This document shows positions 62,101-64,000 of a DNA stretch of 64,000 bases, piece by piece. The notes under the pieces are model-generated. The model was not told the origin of the DNA. It ran no database searches and saw only the letters and a program-made list of their open reading frames with translations. Where the stretch lies: NCBI GenBank assembly GCA_039707655.1, contig CM077676.1:426351379-426415378 (forward strand). Direction: 5' to 3'. The position numbers and the translations under genes were made by a program. Each line of letters opens with the position of its first letter. The first letter of the stretch is position 1. The stretch comes from Elymus sibiricus (Eukaryota > Streptophyta > Magnoliopsida > Poales > Poaceae).

Positions 62101-63092
62101 AACACTTGGCAATCTACTTTGGTAAATAGAACATTGAAACTAAAATCGGCTAGTCTAGATATAGAAAGAAGATTGTAACCAAGAGATTCAACAAGCATAA
62201 CATTTTGTATGGAGCTATCATTGGATATGGCCACCTTACCAAGGCCAAGTACCTTACCCTTGGAGTTGTCTCCAAAAGTCACATACTTGCGTGGACCATC
62301 ATTTTTAGCAAGCTCACGAAACATGTCTCTATCTCCGGTCATGTGATCAGTGCATCCACTATCAAGAATCCACTCTTTTCCTCCGGCCATGTAATCTCGA
62401 AGATTTGCCATAAGACTAAGATTCCTCATGGTCTTCTCAAATTCAATGTCAAATTCTTCGTCATCATCATAATAGCCATGCTCGACATCATCATCATCAT
62501 GCATGTGATCATTACCTAGGGCAATAGATTCATTAGTTTCATGATCATGACAATGTTCAAGTTTATGAATTCTAATGGCTTCCATGATAATGTTACTAAT
62601 AGTTCTAACATCTCCTTTAGCACGCATAAGATCACGAATCTCAAACAAGCAATCATCAAACTTAGGATCATTAGGACTCATCTTGTGAAAATCAATAGTC
62701 TTATGAAGAATGTTATCAAGACTCTTTAAAGAGTAATCGGGATATCTCCAAGTCATGCCATAGAGTATAAGCACACTCAAAGTTTTGCATACAACCAAGC
62801 ACAATTTTAGGTAATCCTCTAATGATAAGATTGACGGTTCTAAGATTACGAAGCATGTCAATTTCATCTTCATGAGTAGGATGCAAGGTATCAATAGGGG
62901 CACATAAGGATTATGAATATACTTGCTCAAGTTAAATTCATCAAAGATATCAAGCATTTCATCCTTCCAAATGTAGTAATACTCCCCATTGAGAATAGGC
63001 ACTCTACGTCTAAGACTCCCCAAAGTAGACACATCCATCTCCCTCCAATGGTGATTAAACCAAAGCAATGGAGACCAAAGCTCTGATACCAA
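59106..63092 (-). pseudogene. Sirevirus-like Copia gag-pol, broken
   Basis: Gag is shifted between frames at about 62700-62950 and lacks a recognisable CCHC knuckle before the protease. The protease shows WILDSGCTDHMTG (about 62380). Integrase has LWHRRLGHVGM...CSACQEGK and the core VIVDDFSRFTW, VRSDNGTEF, QNGVVERK. A TGA at 61290 interrupts YF-VFG; the same frame then continues to about 60900. Further frame breaks lie at about 60900, 60596 and 59905. RT carries [11 protein letters not shown] and YVDD (about 60055). RNase H has VGYSDSDYAGD and TAEAEYIAA. The protein order is that of Copia. It cannot make a complete polyprotein. Confidence 0.92.
63080..63091 (-). other. Primer binding site, initiator Met tRNA type
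   Basis: The - strand reads TGGTATCAGAGC two bases inside the 5' LTR end, the standard plant Copia PBS. Confidence 0.93.
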
Positions 63093-63093
63093 T

Positions 63094-64000
63094 TGTGGGA
63101 TCGAGGAGATGGGTCTAGAGGGGGGTGAATAGACACTTAACCAACCAAAGTTGCAGTATTTAATTTGTCTTGGAACTTAGGTAGGTTTTGGCACAAGTTA
63201 AGGCAACTCCAATACTTTCTACACATGCATATCTAGAGATTGAGCAGCGGAAATAGTAAAGCATGCAAGTGTACGAAAAGTAAAGGGGTAGAGTATGGAA
63301 AATCAAACGCAATGAAGACATAGTGGTTTTTGGCGTGGTTCCGATAGGTGGTGCTATCGTACGTCCACGTTGATGGAGATTTAACCCACGAAGGGTAACA
63401 GCTGCGCGAGTCCACGGAGGGCTCCACCCACAAAGGGTCCACGAAGAAGCAACCTTGTCTATCCCACCATGGCTTAGGTCCACGAAGGACTAGCCTCACT
63501 CGGGTAGATCTTCACAAAGTAGGCGATCTCCTTGCCCTTACAAACTCCTTGGTTCAACTCCACATCATGTCGGAGGCTCCCAAGTGACACCTAACCAATC
63601 TAGGAGACACCACTCTCCAAAAGGTAATAGACGGTGTGTTGTTGATGAACTCCTTGCTCTTGTGGTTCAAATGATAGTCTTCCCAACACTCAAACAACTC
63701 CTCACAGATTTGGCTATGGTGGAAGAAGGATTTGAGTGGAAAGCAACTTGGGAAAGGCTAGAAATCAAGGTTCAAATGATTGGATTGAAATATCTTGATC
63801 TCAACACATGAGTAGGTGGTTCTCTCTCAGAAAATGTATGGTGAAAGTGTAGGCACGTTCTGATGGTTCTCCTTACTGAGTAAGAAGTGGTGGAGGGGTA
63901 TATATAGCCTCCACACAAAATCCAACCGTTACACACTTTTGACCCAACTCAGTGGCACCGATCAGAAATCTCGGTGGCACCGAACTGTGTAAAAGATATG
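63094..64000 (-). repeat. Partial 5' LTR of the Sirevirus-like element
   Basis: It repeats 55864-56770 closely along its length, with a few point changes and a shorter G run after CTAGAG. Its continuation is beyond the window. Confidence 0.93.

Larger units (their letters stand above)
55864..64000 (-). mobile_element. Sirevirus-like Copia retrotransposon, 5' LTR cut by window end
   Basis: On the - strand the order is partial 5' LTR (64000-63094), PBS TGGTATCAGAGC (63091-63080, initiator Met tRNA type), gag-pol (63092-59106), a long 3' non-coding stretch with several polypurine tracts, and the 3' LTR (57433-55864). The multiple PPTs, a long LTR with palindromic motif fields and the RT/RNase H sequence style fit the Sirevirus (Maximus/SIRE) lineage. 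The left flank is AAGGC (55859-55863); the right target duplication is outside the window. It is defective. Confidence 0.9.

Overview
This window looks like nuclear DNA of a large-genome grass. It is most likely from the Triticeae (wheat, Aegilops, barley group), judging from its dense nested Copia, CACTA, PIF/Harbinger, Stowaway and SINE content and from two spliced plant SBP-box genes. No bacterial or organellar signature was seen. The species cannot be fixed from sequence alone.

The only two genes that look intact are a pair of SQUAMOSA-promoter-binding-like transcription factors (SPL10 type). Copy A is on the + strand (29174-31080, 3 exons, 394 aa) and copy B on the - strand (40093-37979, 3 exons, 416 aa). 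They face each other tail to tail across a 6.9 kb spacer. They sit at the inner ends of a very large inverted duplication: arm 1 runs from about 7388 to 31080, and arm 2 from about 37979 to 55856. The arms share promoters, introns, microsatellites, a Stowaway element and decayed transposon genes, so the copies come from one segmental event and not from retrotransposition.

Layout. 1-1726: 3' part of a CACTA transposon with a broken Ulp1-like ORF. 1727-5746: LTR debris, an AP2-like relic and unassigned DNA. 5747-7371: an LTR that starts like Angela/WIS LTRs, holding a 251 bp Mutator-like MITE. 7388-31080: arm 1, interrupted by a 2.7 kb solo LTR (9040-11776), a Copia element (12953-19383), a CACTA element (19638-22402) and a 730 bp CACTA-type MITE (25152-25881). 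31081-37978: spacer with two abutting PIF/Harbinger-like elements (34846-35474 and 35478-36777). 37979-55856: arm 2, carrying its own SINE (42903-43024), a CACTA element with a truncated transposase (50762-54224) and some arm-specific DNA. 55864-64000: a Sirevirus-like Copia on the - strand, cut by the window edge.

Because each arm keeps the empty site of insertions found in the other, the two arms act as internal controls. Most insertions can be placed after the duplication. The most unusual observations are: the tail-to-tail SPL pair in a giant inverted repeat; a Copia gag whose start codon lies inside the LTR, next to consensus splice sites spanning the LTR/internal junction; a 5S rRNA-like segment inside a CACTA element; and independent TE insertions at almost the same base in both arms.
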